A stretch of 64,000 nucleotides of DNA from Sphingomonas palustris (GTDB lineage Bacteria > Pseudomonadota > Alphaproteobacteria > Sphingomonadales > Sphingomonadaceae), in assembly GCA_026225215.1 (NCBI GenBank), contig JAMFSI010000016.1, positions 1-64,000 on the forward strand, written 5' to 3'. Shown in pieces: positions 17,654 through 26,911 of this stretch (position 1 is its first letter; each line of letters opens with the position of its first letter). The position numbers were made by a program, and so were the translations under genes. The notes under the pieces were generated by a model that saw only the letters and a list, made by a program, of their open reading frames with translations, had not been told where the DNA came from and made no database searches.

Positions 17654-19588
17654 ATGACGGGTCAAGCTCAAGGCGTTGACGCTATTCCGCCAGCGGCTTT
17701 CGATTTCGACGCCGAGGCAGCTCCACATATCGGCGGAACGCTCCCGGCGCTGATGCTGGGGGCGACCGGAGTCGTCTTCGGCGATATCGGCACCAGCCCG
17801 CTTTATGCCTTGCAGGCGATCATGACCGGCGAACATCCGCTGGCGATCAATATTCTCAATATCTACGGCGTCATCAGCCTGATCTTCTGGACGATGATCG
17901 TGGTGGTGACGATCAAATATGTGTTCATCGTCATGCGCTGCGACAATCATGGCGAAGGCGGCAGCCTGGCTTTGCTCGCGCTGATCAACCGCACGCTTGG
18001 CCGGTCGCCGGGCCTGCGCTGGATCACCGTCTGTGGCCTGCTGGCGACGGCGCTATTTTACGCCGATTCGATGCTGACGCCGGCGATCTCGGTGATCTCG
18101 GCGGTCGAAGGGCTCGATGTTGTCAACCACGGCTTCCGTCCGTTTGTCGTCCCGATCGCGCTGGCTATCCTGATCGGGCTATTCGTGATTCAGATGTATG
18201 GTACGGATCGCGTCGGCAAGGTGTTCGGCCCGATCATGCTGATCTATTTCCTGGTCATCGCCGTGCTGGGTGTGATCAATATCGCCGCCCACCCCCAGGT
18301 CCTGTGGGAACCGCTTAATCCCTGGTATATTCTGCTGTTCTTCAAGGCCCATCCGGTGGTGTCCTTCCTGTCGCTGAGCGCGGTGGTCTACGCCATCACC
18401 GGGGTCGAGGCGCTCTATGCGGACATGGGCCATTTCGGGCGCAAGCCAATCGCCTTTGCCTGGCTGATGGTGGCGCTGCCCACGCTGATCCTCAATTATA
18501 TGGGCCAGGCCGCGCTGCTGATCACTCACCCCCAGGCCGCCGACAATCCCTTCTTCCACATGGCCCCGCCGCAATTTCTGCTGCCGCTGGTGATCCTGGC
18601 GACGATGGCGACGGTGATTGCCAGCCAGGCGGTCATCTCCGGCGCCTTCTCGGTGACGCAGCAGGCCATGCAACTGGGCTACATCCCGCGCTTCAAGATC
18701 AAGCACACTAGCTCACGCGCTGCCGGGCAAATCTATATCCCCGGGGTAAACTGGTTTCTCGCCGCGATGGTGGCCACGCTGGTAATCGTGTTCAAAAGTT
18801 CGGCGGCGATGTTGCCCGCCTATGGCCTGGCGGTGGTCGGCACGATGCTCATCACGACGATGATGCAATATGTGGTGATCTTCCGGATCTGGAAAACGTC
18901 GCTGTGGATCGCCGGCCCCGGCCTGGTGTTCTTTGGTTTCGTCGACAGTGCTTATCTGGCCGCCGGTTCGGCAAAGTTCTTCGAAGGCGCCTGGCTGCCG
19001 GTGGTGGTCGGGCTGATCATTTTCACGATGCTGACGACCTGGGCGGAAGGCCGCCGGCTGCTCAAGGAAAAGATGGAAAGCTCGGCGCTTCCAGTCGAGG
19101 TTTTCATCAAATCGGTGGCGGGATCGGCGATGCGCGCGCCGGGCACCGCGGTCTTCCTGACCGCGGCCACCGATGGTGTGCCGGCCGCCCTGCTCCACAA
19201 TATCAAGCACAACCATGTGTTGCACGAACACACCGTGCTGTTGAACGTCAAGATCGTCGGGGTGCCTTATGTCGCGGATTGCGACCGTTACACGGTGACC
19301 GATCTCGGCCAGGGTTTCTGCCGGCTACGGTTGCGCTATGGCTTCATGCAGCAGACCGATGTCCCTGAAACACTCAAGCAGGTCGAAGGCTGTGGCACCG
19401 ATTTCAACCCGATGAGAACCAGCTTCTTCATGTCGCGCGAAACCCTGCTGCCGTCGCGCAAGCCCGGCATGCCGCTGTGGCGCGAGCAAATCTTTGCCTG
19501 GATGATGCGCATGGCGGACTCGGCGATGTCGTTTTTTCATCTCCCGACCAATCGGGTTGTCGAACTCGGCAGCCAGGTCGAAATCTAA
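17654..19588 (+). CDS. kup: KUP-family potassium uptake protein
   Basis: Inner-membrane K+:H+ symporter. The 644-residue chain has the family signature GATGVVFGDIGTSPLYALQ near residues 36-54, roughly twelve hydrophobic segments up to about residue 460, and a cytoplasmic C-terminal domain (about 475-644). Other conserved stretches are DNHGEGGSLALLAL (about 96-109), ITGVEALYADMGHFGRKPI (about 248-266) and QQAMQLGYIPRF. Length is standard. It is monocistronic by spacing, followed by a composite palindromic element. I see no known riboswitch in its 175-nt upstream gap. Confidence 0.95.
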   Translation: MTGQAQGVDAIPPAAFDFDAEAAPHIGGTLPALMLGATGVVFGDIGTSPLYALQAIMTGEHPLAINILNIYGVISLIFWTMIVVVTIKYVFIVMRCDNHGEGGSLALLALINRTLGRSPGLRWITVCGLLATALFYADSMLTPAISVISAVEGLDVVNHGFRPFVVPIALAILIGLFVIQMYGTDRVGKVFGPIMLIYFLVIAVLGVINIAAHPQVLWEPLNPWYILLFFKAHPVVSFLSLSAVVYAITGVEALYADMGHFGRKPIAFAWLMVALPTLILNYMGQAALLITHPQAADNPFFHMAPPQFLLPLVILATMATVIASQAVISGAFSVTQQAMQLGYIPRFKIKHTSSRAAGQIYIPGVNWFLAAMVATLVIVFKSSAAMLPAYGLAVVGTMLITTMMQYVVIFRIWKTSLWIAGPGLVFFGFVDSAYLAAGSAKFFEGAWLPVVVGLIIFTMLTTWAEGRRLLKEKMESSALPVEVFIKSVAGSAMRAPGTAVFLTAATDGVPAALLHNIKHNHVLHEHTVLLNVKIVGVPYVADCDRYTVTDLGQGFCRLRLRYGFMQQTDVPETLKQVEGCGTDFNPMRTSFFMSRETLLPSRKPGMPLWREQIFAWMMRMADSAMSFFHLPTNRVVELGSQVEI

Positions 19589-19610
19589 AGCTGAATTGCT
19601 TAGAACATCG

Positions 19611-19777
19611 TGCGAAACCTAGTTCAACCGAAGGTAAAAAGTGGGCACCGATTTTTACCTTCGGTTGAACTAGGTTTCGCATTAAACGATGCGACAACAA
19701 AAACTGAGAGCGGGCAGCGTGATTCACATTTCACGCAGCCCGCTCTAGCGTCTGATCCGAAACTTCGTTTCGGATAG
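19611..19777. repeat. Composite three-hairpin element downstream of kup
   Basis: Three stems occur in series. The first is a perfect 30-bp inverted repeat, 19611-19640 with 19652-19681, and an 11-nt loop (GTGGGCACCGA). The second is a 16-bp stem with one mismatch, 19707-19722 with 19731-19746 (AGAGCGGGCAGCGTGA against TCACGCAGCCCGCTCT). The third is a 9-bp stem ATCCGAAAC/GTTTCGGAT, 19755-19775, loop TTC. It starts 22 nt after the kup stop and could act as terminator. Bases 19750-19777 recur exactly, reverse-complemented, at 43378-43405. The rest of the 307-nt gap to 19895 shows nothing further that I can name. Confidence 0.85.
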
Positions 19778-19895
19778 TCGACCCTCCCCTGCCGTGAGGC
19801 TTGCGTGAAATCGCGGGTGGAAGCAGATTAGATATATTAACCGGAAATTTAGGCCGATGCGTTAGCTGCGAATAGGATAGCGCGAGGATTTCATT

Positions 19896-21608
19896 TTGTC
19901 CGGATCAGCCAAGCACGAAGATGCAGCACGGCCATCGGCGATTGCACGTTTTGGCCGCACTGAACTCGATGTGCTGGTGATGGGGATCACATACGCGGCG
20001 ATTATCCTGTTCGTTGGCAACGGCGGCGCGGTATTCAGCAAAACGATCATCGCGGCACAGGGCCTCGGTTTCGGCCCAGACCGCCTTTTATCCACGGCAT
20101 TATTGCTCAATATCGCAATCGTGATGTTCGGCTGGACACGCTATGGGAAATTGCACGCAGAGCTGAATGAGCACCGCCAGGCCGAAGAAGTCGCCCGGCA
20201 GCTTGCCGAAACCGATCCGCTGACCGGTTGCCTCAATCGCCGCAGCATGCGGCAGGCGACTGAAAACCTGATCGAAGGCGCTACGGGGCGCGGTGAAGCC
20301 GTTGCCGTGATCATGATCGACATCGATAAATTCAAACTGATCAACGATATCAACGGGCACGCCGTTGGCGATCGCCTGCTTTGCGAATGTGCCGAGCGCA
20401 GCCGATTGCTGTTGCCGCCCGGTGCGCTGTTAGCCCGGCTCGGTGGCGATGAATTCGCCTGTGTGGTTCCCTTCAACCCGCGCCGTCCCGAACAAATCGA
20501 TCATTTTGCCGCAGCGCTCATTCGCAGCGTCTCGGCGCCGATGTCGGTAGCTGGCTACGAGGGCCACGTTACCGCCTCGCTCGGGATCAGCCGCAGTGAC
20601 GGCGTGCGGCAGCCCGGCGATCTGATGCCGGCCGATCCCCAGGCAACCCCGGCCACGCCCGATCACCTGCTGCATATGGCGGATATCGCCATGTACCAGG
20701 CGAAGAAACAGGGGCGTAATCAGTATTTGTGGTTCGAAGGCGAGATGGCCACCGAATTGCGCTATCGTAACGAGCTGGAAAACGCGATCCGACTGGGCAT
20801 CGCCGAGCACGAATTCGTGCCGTATTACGAACAGCAGATCGATCTGCTGTCCGGCGAACTGGTCGGTTTCGAGATGCTGGCGCGTTGGCAATCGCCGAAA
20901 CTGGGTATGATCGGCCCCGAGGTATTCATCCCGATCGCCGAGGAAATCGGTGTGATTGGCGAGCTATCGGAAAGCGTCATCGCCCAGGCCCTGCACGATG
21001 CGCGCGATTGGCACCCTCGCCTGACCTTGTCGGTCAATATTTCGCCTGTGCAACTTCGCGATCCCTGGTTCGCGCAGAAAATCCTGAAAATGCTGGTTGC
21101 CGCGAATTTTCCGCCTAACCGGCTGGATATCGAAATCACCGAGAGCAGCCTGCATCAAAACATTGCCGGTGTGCATGCGCTGATCACCAGCCTGAAAAAC
21201 CAGGGTGTCGGCATCAGCCTGGATGATTTCGGCACTGGTTACAGCTCCCTGGCCCAACTTCGCAACCTGCCGTTCGATCGGCTCAAGATCGATCGCAGCT
21301 TTGTCATGTCGATGGTCAAGGACAAGGACAGCGCCTCGATCGTGCAGATCATCTCGAGCCTGGGGGAAAGCTTCGGCCTGCCGATGACCGCCGAGGGCAT
21401 CGAAAGCCCCGAGATATTGGAAAAGCTGAGCACGATCGGCAAGTTCAAGGGTCAGGGTTACCTTTATGGCAAGCCGGCTCCAGCTGCGGACGTGGTATCC
21501 ATGCTGGCCGTGCGCAAGCTGCTGGTGGTCGATGCCGGTGCGGGTCGCAGCCTGGGTACGGGCGATGGGAAAGACGTTGTTCCGGGATCGTTGCGGCGGA
21601 GCGCCTGA
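19896..21608 (+). CDS. Membrane-anchored GGDEF-EAL protein (c-di-GMP turnover)
   Basis: Bifunctional-type protein that may make or break c-di-GMP at the inner membrane. The start is a TTG with GAGGA upstream; 570 residues. Two membrane helices (about 27-52 and 66-84) are followed by a short coiled linker, a GGDEF domain (about 100-275, intact RLGGDEF near 181-187) and an EAL domain (about 290-540). The EAL signature reads EML (GFEMLARW); the other metal and catalytic residues appear present (NIS, EITES, DDFGTGYSS, KIDRSF, AEGIES, GQGYLYGKP). The RxxD inhibitory site expected before GGDEF is missing. Both domains may be active; the net direction cannot be read. Confidence 0.92.
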   Translation: MSGSAKHEDAARPSAIARFGRTELDVLVMGITYAAIILFVGNGGAVFSKTIIAAQGLGFGPDRLLSTALLLNIAIVMFGWTRYGKLHAELNEHRQAEEVARQLAETDPLTGCLNRRSMRQATENLIEGATGRGEAVAVIMIDIDKFKLINDINGHAVGDRLLCECAERSRLLLPPGALLARLGGDEFACVVPFNPRRPEQIDHFAAALIRSVSAPMSVAGYEGHVTASLGISRSDGVRQPGDLMPADPQATPATPDHLLHMADIAMYQAKKQGRNQYLWFEGEMATELRYRNELENAIRLGIAEHEFVPYYEQQIDLLSGELVGFEMLARWQSPKLGMIGPEVFIPIAEEIGVIGELSESVIAQALHDARDWHPRLTLSVNISPVQLRDPWFAQKILKMLVAANFPPNRLDIEITESSLHQNIAGVHALITSLKNQGVGISLDDFGTGYSSLAQLRNLPFDRLKIDRSFVMSMVKDKDSASIVQIISSLGESFGLPMTAEGIESPEILEKLSTIGKFKGQGYLYGKPAPAADVVSMLAVRKLLVVDAGAGRSLGTGDGKDVVPGSLRRSA

Positions 21609-21720
21609 CCCGCCGTCGATGCCATCCCAGAATTTTCCGCAGACCCCCACGCATATAGGCGCATAGTTGGCCCGCACGGCTCTGGACGCCAAGGCCCACA
21701 GCGCATAGAGCGCGCTGACT

Positions 21721-22566
21721 ATGCGAGTTCCCTTCGTCAAGATGCACGGGTTGGGCAATGATTTCGTCGTGCTCGATGGGCGCGAGGAAGCCTTGCCGCA
21801 TGTCGATGCAGCGCTGGCCCAGGCATTGGCCGATCGCCACACCGGGATCGGTTGCGATCAGCTGATCCTGCTCGAACGCTCGATCCTTGCGGATTTGCGC
21901 ATGCGCATTTTCAATCCCGACGGCTCCGAAGTCGAGGCTTGCGGCAATGCCACGCGCGCGGTGGGGCTTCTCCACGGCGGCGCGGCCCGGATCGAAACGC
22001 AAGGCGGGATCATCACCGCTTCCCCCTCACCTGCCGGTATCGCGGTGGAAATGGGACAGCCGCGCTTTGACTGGGACGCGATACCCTTGGGTTTTGCCAT
22101 GGATACGCTGCACATGCCGGTTGCCTGGGGCGAGGCAGACGCACTCGCCGAGCCGGCGGCAGTCAATGTCGGCAATCCCCATGTGGTATTTTTCGTGTCC
22201 GATTGCGATGTCGCGCCGCTGGCCGAGCTTGGCCCGATTATCGAGCACGACGCGCTGTTTCCCCACCGGATCAACGTCAATGTCGCGACTGTGATCGACC
22301 GTAATGCGCTGCGATTGCGGGTGTGGGAGCGCGGCGCGGGGCTGACCCGCGCTTGCGGCACGGGTGCTTGTGCCACCGCCATCGCAGCGATGCGACGTGG
22401 GCTGGTCGAGCGCCATGTCGCGGTGACTTTGCCCGGCGGCACGCTGACCATCGATTGGCGCGAGGACGGCGAAATCGTCATGACCGGCGCGGCGGCGGAA
22501 AGCTTTCGCGGCAGCTTCGATCCGGCCGATTTCGGCGCCATCCCCGCGCTTCAGCAGGCAGGATGA
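21721..22566 (+). CDS. dapF: Diaminopimelate epimerase
   Basis: Converts LL- to meso-diaminopimelate for lysine and peptidoglycan. The 281-residue protein starts at ATG 21721 (MRVPFVKMHGLGNDFVVLDG, a typical N-terminus) and has both catalytic cysteines: Cys74 in EACGNATRAV and Cys212 in RACGTGACATAIA. It is PLP-independent. Its stop overlaps the mtaB ATG by 4 nt, and mtaB-ftsY-yciB follow in the same way, so this is one operon. Confidence 0.96.
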   Translation: MRVPFVKMHGLGNDFVVLDGREEALPHVDAALAQALADRHTGIGCDQLILLERSILADLRMRIFNPDGSEVEACGNATRAVGLLHGGAARIETQGGIITASPSPAGIAVEMGQPRFDWDAIPLGFAMDTLHMPVAWGEADALAEPAAVNVGNPHVVFFVSDCDVAPLAELGPIIEHDALFPHRINVNVATVIDRNALRLRVWERGAGLTRACGTGACATAIAAMRRGLVERHVAVTLPGGTLTIDWREDGEIVMTGAAAESFRGSFDPADFGAIPALQQAG

Positions 22567-23741
22567 CCGCAGAGGTGATCTCGCTCGGCTGCCGGCTTAA
22601 TCTGTCGGAAAGCGAGAGCCTGCGCGGGATGCTGGCCGGTGAGAGCGAACTCGTCGTCATCAACAGCTGCGCGGTGACCAGCGAGGCGCTGCGCCAGACC
22701 CGCCAGGCCATTCGCCGCGCCCGCCGCGCTCGCCCCGATGCCAGGCTGCTGGTGACCGGATGCGCCGCCGAGATCGATCGCGCGGCAATCAGCGCCATGC
22801 CCGAGGTCGATGGCCTGATCGCCAATCGTGCCAAGCTCGATCCGCGCGCGTGGAACGTGGCCCCGGCCCTCCCTTGCCCAGCAGCCGCCAGCCAGCACAC
22901 CCGCGCTTTCATCGGCGCGCAGAACGGCTGCGATCATGCCTGCACCTTCTGCGTGATTCCGCAGGGGCGCGGGCAGAGCCGCTCACGCTCGATGGCCGAG
23001 ATTGCCGCCGACATCGACCGCGAACTCGTTCGCGGGGTGCGCGAAGTGGTCCTCACCGGCGTTGACCTTACCGCCTGGGGACTGGACCTTCCCGATGCCC
23101 CGCGCCTGGGCGCTCTGGTCACGTCGATACTGCGCGCCTGCCCCGATCTTCCTCGCCTGCGCTTGTCCTCGCTCGATCCGGCCGAAGTCGACGACGAATT
23201 GTTCGGCCTGCTCACCAGCGAGCTGCGGGTGATGCCGCATGTCCATTTGTCGCTGCAGCACGGTGATGACCTTATCCTGAAACGAATGAAGCGCCGCCAC
23301 CTGCGCCACGATGCCCTCACCCTGGTCGAGCGCCTGCGCGCCCGGCGCAGCGATATGGCCGTCGGCGCCGATCTGATTGCAGGATTTCCGACCGAGGACG
23401 AGGCGGCCCATCAGGCCAATCTCGCTATCGTACGCGAGTTGGGCATCGTCCACGGCCACGTCTTTCCGTTCTCGGCACGGGCGCACACCCCCGCCGCGCG
23501 GATGCCGCAAACCCCATTGCCGGCAATCCGCGCTCGTGCCGCCGAACTGCGCAGCGCCGTCGCGGCCGAACACGCGCGCTGGCAGCAGGCTCTGGTCGGC
23601 ACGCCGCTCGCAGTCCTGGCCGAGCGCGATGGGACCGGCCATGCTACGAACTTCGCGCGAGTCATGCTGCCGCAAGCCACCCCGGCAGGCTCGCTGCTGA
23701 CCGTGGTTCCCACCGAAATACGCGAGGGCCTGCTGGCATGA
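22563..23741 (+). CDS. mtaB: tRNA (t6A37) methylthiotransferase
   Basis: Radical-SAM enzyme that adds a methylthio group to t6A37 of tRNA. I start at ATG 22563, which overlaps the dapF stop; the frame is open further upstream but that part is only the dapF shadow. The 392-residue chain has the UPF0004 domain with three cluster cysteines (Cys10 in SLGCRLN, Cys36, Cys67) and the radical-SAM motif CDHACTFC (Cys123, 127, 130), followed by the TIM-barrel portion. The C-terminal TRAM domain is short or degenerate. The MiaB alternative is less likely because of the short N-terminus and the CRLN form. Confidence 0.88.
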   Translation: MTAEVISLGCRLNLSESESLRGMLAGESELVVINSCAVTSEALRQTRQAIRRARRARPDARLLVTGCAAEIDRAAISAMPEVDGLIANRAKLDPRAWNVAPALPCPAAASQHTRAFIGAQNGCDHACTFCVIPQGRGQSRSRSMAEIAADIDRELVRGVREVVLTGVDLTAWGLDLPDAPRLGALVTSILRACPDLPRLRLSSLDPAEVDDELFGLLTSELRVMPHVHLSLQHGDDLILKRMKRRHLRHDALTLVERLRARRSDMAVGADLIAGFPTEDEAAHQANLAIVRELGIVHGHVFPFSARAHTPAARMPQTPLPAIRARAAELRSAVAAEHARWQQALVGTPLAVLAERDGTGHATNFARVMLPQATPAGSLLTVVPTEIREGLLA

Positions 23742-24676
23742 GCGCCGATAGCTGGACTGCGCGAGTCTTCGGCGGGCTCGCCAAGACCTCGGAACGCCTG
23801 ACGGAAAACCTTGCCGGCAACCTCATTGGAATTGGGGGCAAGACCCGGCTCGATCCCGCCCAGCTCGATGAGCTGGAAGATGCGCTGATTCTGTCCGATC
23901 TCGGCCCGCGCGCCGCGGCCCGTATCCGCGACAAGCTCGCCGAGACCCGCTTCGAGCGCGGCGCCGATGAAGTGGCGATCCGCGAAGCCGTGGCCGAAGA
24001 GATCGCCGCGATCCTGCGCCCCGTCGCCAAGCCGCTTGACGTCACCGCCTTTCCCCGGCCGCATGTGGTGCTGGTGATCGGGGTCAACGGCTCGGGGAAA
24101 ACCACCACCATCGCTAAACTCGCCCATCTGTTTCAGGAACAGGATTACGGGGTAATGCTCGCCGCCGGCGACACCTTTCGCGCCGCCGCGATCGGCCAGC
24201 TTGCGGTCTGGGCCGAGCGCATCGGCGTACCGATCATCCGCGGACCCGAAGGCGGCGATTCCGCCAGCGTCGTCTTCGACGCGGTAAAAGCCGCCACCGA
24301 GCAGGGCATCGACGCGCTCATCGTCGATACAGCCGGGCGGCTGCATAACAAACGCGAGCTTATGGACGAACTGGCCAAGATTCGCCGCGTGCTCGGCCGT
24401 CTTAACCCCGCCGCACCGCATGACGTGGTGCTGGTACTGGATGCCACGAACGGACAGAATGCCTTGACGCAAATCGAAATTTTCCGCGAGTTGGCAGGAG
24501 TGACCGGCCTCGTCATGACCAAGCTCGACGGCACCGCGCGCGGCGGTGTGCTGGTGGCGGCGGCAGAGCAATATGGCCTGCCGATCCATGCCATCGGTGT
24601 CGGCGAAAAAATCGACGATCTGCGCCCGTTCGATCCCGAACTGGTCGCCCGGGTGATCGCCGGGGTAGCCCAGTGA
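23738..24676 (+). CDS. ftsY: Signal recognition particle receptor FtsY
   Basis: SRP-GTPase that docks ribosome-nascent chains to the inner membrane. The 312-residue form lacks the long acidic A domain of E. coli FtsY, as in other alphaproteobacteria, and begins near the N domain (SWTARVFGGLAKTSERLTEN). GTPase motifs seen: G1 GVNGSGKTTTIAKLA (about 114-128), DTFRAAA (about 146-152), G3 DTAGRLHNK (about 199-207) and G4 TKLDGTARGG (about 262-271). It overlaps mtaB and yciB by 4 nt each. Confidence 0.95.
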   Translation: MSADSWTARVFGGLAKTSERLTENLAGNLIGIGGKTRLDPAQLDELEDALILSDLGPRAAARIRDKLAETRFERGADEVAIREAVAEEIAAILRPVAKPLDVTAFPRPHVVLVIGVNGSGKTTTIAKLAHLFQEQDYGVMLAAGDTFRAAAIGQLAVWAERIGVPIIRGPEGGDSASVVFDAVKAATEQGIDALIVDTAGRLHNKRELMDELAKIRRVLGRLNPAAPHDVVLVLDATNGQNALTQIEIFRELAGVTGLVMTKLDGTARGGVLVAAAEQYGLPIHAIGVGEKIDDLRPFDPELVARVIAGVAQ

Positions 24677-25341
24677 GCGCGCCGCAGAATAATTCGGCGG
24701 TCAAACCGCGCAAACATTCCACCTGGCTCAATGTGGTGGTCGATTACGGCCCGGTCGTGGCGTTCTTCGTCGTCTACAAATTATACTCGCCGGTTCATCA
24801 CGAGCAGGCCATCGCCGAGGTGGCCGCGGTCATCAAGGGCACGATGGCGTTCATGATCGGCGCGGTGGTGGCGCTGGCGATCAGCCTGATCAAATTCGGA
24901 CGGGTATCGCCGATGCTGTGGCTATCGACCGCGCTGATCCTGTTTTTCGGCGGGCTGACGGTGTTCTTCCAGGATAGCGTCTGGATCCAGCTCAAACCGA
25001 CGGTGATTTACCTGATCTTCGGCGTCGCTTTGCTGGTCGGCTGGTTGCGCGGTCGCGCCTTACTCAAGGTGCTGCTCGAAGCCGCTTTCGAAGGGCTCGA
25101 TGATACCGGCTGGATGATTCTGTCGCGCAATTGGGGTTGGTATTTCCTCGTGCTTGCGCTGCTCAATGAAGTGCTGCGCCATTTCTTCAACTTCCAGCAT
25201 CACAATTTCGGCTTGTGGCTGCAAGCCAAGCTCTATCTGTTCCTGCCGGCTTCGTTCCTGTTCACCTTCGCGCATATTCCATTGCTGCTGCGCCATGGGC
25301 TGGGCGATGAACCAAAAGAAGATGCTGTTTCCGCCGAGTAA
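24673..25341 (+). CDS. yciB: YciB/IspA-type intracellular septation membrane protein
   Basis: A 222-residue polytopic inner-membrane protein of the YciB (septation protein A) family. It begins with a cytoplasmic segment KHSTWLNVVVDYGPVVAFF, has five to six hydrophobic helices, and carries the family motifs VFFQDSVWIQLKPTVIYLIFG and GWMILSRNWGWYFLVLALLNE. Family members affect cell length and envelope synthesis; the mechanism is not known. It follows ftsY by a 4-nt overlap, an arrangement common in alphaproteobacteria. The 158 nt after its stop hold no recognised site. Confidence 0.88.
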   Translation: MSAPQNNSAVKPRKHSTWLNVVVDYGPVVAFFVVYKLYSPVHHEQAIAEVAAVIKGTMAFMIGAVVALAISLIKFGRVSPMLWLSTALILFFGGLTVFFQDSVWIQLKPTVIYLIFGVALLVGWLRGRALLKVLLEAAFEGLDDTGWMILSRNWGWYFLVLALLNEVLRHFFNFQHHNFGLWLQAKLYLFLPASFLFTFAHIPLLLRHGLGDEPKEDAVSAE

Positions 25342-25499
25342 ATGGCGGCAGCGATAGCCGATTCTCCCTGTTGCAGAAAACCTTGTGACAAATTCGCGTC
25401 TTTCCGCAATATAGGCCGCGTCGTTTGGTCGCGACGACAGCAAGAGAACGATGCCCGCGTCGCCATGGCCGGAGCATTGATAGCTGAAGGGGGAACATC

Positions 25500-26072
25500 A
25501 TGGCCAAATTTTTTGGAAATCTGCATCTCGTGCTGGCGGTGGGCCTCGTGCTTGCCATTGCGGTGATGTTCGCATTCTCGCCCGATGCACCGCTGGACGC
25601 CAACGCTGTGCTGCATTGGCTGCATGTCTTTTTCGGTATCCTCTGGATCGGGCTGCTCTATTACCTCAACTTCGTCCAGGTGCCGACGATGCCCAAGGTT
25701 CCAGTCGAACTGAAGGCTGGTGTCACCGGCTACATTGCCCCGCGCGTGTTCTTTTTCTTCCGTTGGTCGGCATTGCTGACCGTGCTCACCGGCCTTGCCA
25801 TCGCTATCCTCGGGCATTTCGCGCATGAAGCGTTCACTTTCACCGGGGGCAGCAGGGTGAAGATGATCGGGCTCGGCATGTGGCTGGCGCTGATCATGGC
25901 TGCCAACGTGTGGTTCATCATCTGGCCCGCGCAGAAGAAAATCCTCGGCATCATCGAGGCGACGGCTGAAGAAAAGGCTGCCGCAGCGCCGCGTGCGTTG
26001 TTCGCCAGCCGCACCAATCTGCTGCTGTCGCTGCCAATGCTGTATTGCATGGTCAGCGCCAACATCACCTGA
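25500..26072 (+). CDS. PuuD-like (urate hydroxylase N-terminal domain) membrane protein
   Basis: A 190-residue membrane protein matching the N-terminal domain of PuuD/Urate_ox_N, without the cytochrome c domain carried by bona fide urate-oxidising PuuD. Four to five hydrophobic segments are seen (about 10-28, 38-58, 85-110, 120-142, 170-188), with the conserved stretch HWLHVFFGILWIGLLYYLNF near 39-58. GGGGGA lies just before the start. No purine catabolism gene is near, so urate as substrate is unproven; the family is widespread as standalone membrane proteins. It converges on sodB across a strong terminator. Confidence 0.75.
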   Translation: MAKFFGNLHLVLAVGLVLAIAVMFAFSPDAPLDANAVLHWLHVFFGILWIGLLYYLNFVQVPTMPKVPVELKAGVTGYIAPRVFFFFRWSALLTVLTGLAIAILGHFAHEAFTFTGGSRVKMIGLGMWLALIMAANVWFIIWPAQKKILGIIEATAEEKAAAAPRALFASRTNLLLSLPMLYCMVSANIT

Positions 26073-26093
26073 ACCGGCATTACTCGATCCTAT

Positions 26094-26129
26094 AAAAGGC
26101 GCGGCGTCCTGGTGGATGCCGCGCCTTTT
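26094..26129. terminator. Bidirectional intrinsic terminator between the PuuD-like gene and sodB
   Basis: AAAAGGCGCGGC (26094-26105) pairs exactly with GCCGCGCCTTTT (26118-26129); the stem is GC-rich and ends in A/T runs on both sides, so it can work for both converging genes. Confidence 0.9.
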
Positions 26130-26139
26130 GGTAGAATAA

Positions 26140-26760
26140 TCAGCCCTGATCGGCGCGTGAAACGCCCTTGCCGTCGAGATTTTTCGCAACGAATTCCCAA
26201 TTGATCGCCTTGCCGAGCAAGGTCTCGACATGCTTGGGCCGCGCATTGCGATAATCGATGTAATAGGCATGTTCCCAGACATCGATGGTCAACAGCGGAA
26301 CCGCGCCATCATGCGCCGCCGGGCTGTCGGCATCGTGGAATGACGTCACCTTGAGCGCGTCGCCTTCCAGTAGCAGCCATGCCCAGCCGCTGCCGAAATG
26401 GCCGACGGCTTCATCCTTGAGCTTGGTCAGCAGCGCCTCGTGCGATCCGAAACCTTCGGTGATCAGTTCGGCCAGCTTGCCGCTCGGAGCCTGGGTATCG
26501 GGCGACAGCCCTTCCCAATAAAAGCTATGATTCCAGATTTGGGCCGCATTGTTGAACAGTGGCTTGTTGCCACTGGCCTTGGCCTTGGCAATGACTTCGA
26601 CGAGGCTGGCACCGGCAAGATCGGTGCCCTCGACGAGGCTGTTCGCCTTGTCGACATAGGCCTTGTGGTGCTTGCCGTGGTGATAATCGAAGGTTTCAGC
26701 CGAAATCGTGTCGCCAAAAGCGCTTGTCGAATAGGGAAGATTGGGGAGGAAGAACGGCAT
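26140..26760 (-). CDS. sodB: Superoxide dismutase (Fe type)
   Basis: Dismutes superoxide in the cytoplasm. I start at 26760 (MPFFLPNLPYSTSAFGD): AAAGGA lies at the right distance, while the ATG at 26766 would touch it. The protein has 206 residues. Metal ligands are visible: His27 (DYHHGKHHKAYVD), His in WNHSFYW (about 74), Asp and His in DVWEHAYYIDY (about 159 and 163). Motif GSGWAWLLL is typical. The form looks like FeSOD (NHSFYW, AQIWNH), but Fe/Mn choice cannot be proved from sequence. Confidence 0.94.
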   Translation of the reverse strand: MPFFLPNLPYSTSAFGDTISAETFDYHHGKHHKAYVDKANSLVEGTDLAGASLVEVIAKAKASGNKPLFNNAAQIWNHSFYWEGLSPDTQAPSGKLAELITEGFGSHEALLTKLKDEAVGHFGSGWAWLLLEGDALKVTSFHDADSPAAHDGAVPLLTIDVWEHAYYIDYRNARPKHVETLLGKAINWEFVAKNLDGKGVSRADQG

Positions 26761-26911
26761 CGGCATTCCTTTCGCGAAGGGGGGCATGAGCGGTCGCGCA
26801 TACGTTCCACGCGGTAACGCATGAAATGAGAAAAGATTGCGTCAGCGCAAAAAAATAACGCTGGGGAAGGCGCGAATCAGCCCGGGCCAAGCCGCAATAC
26901 CTTCAGTTTGG

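Noticed and set aside
22323..22562. An N-terminal extension of MtaB by 80 residues
   Set aside because: It is an Arg-rich shadow of dapF; the ATG at 22563 overlaps the dapF stop and begins the conserved domain.
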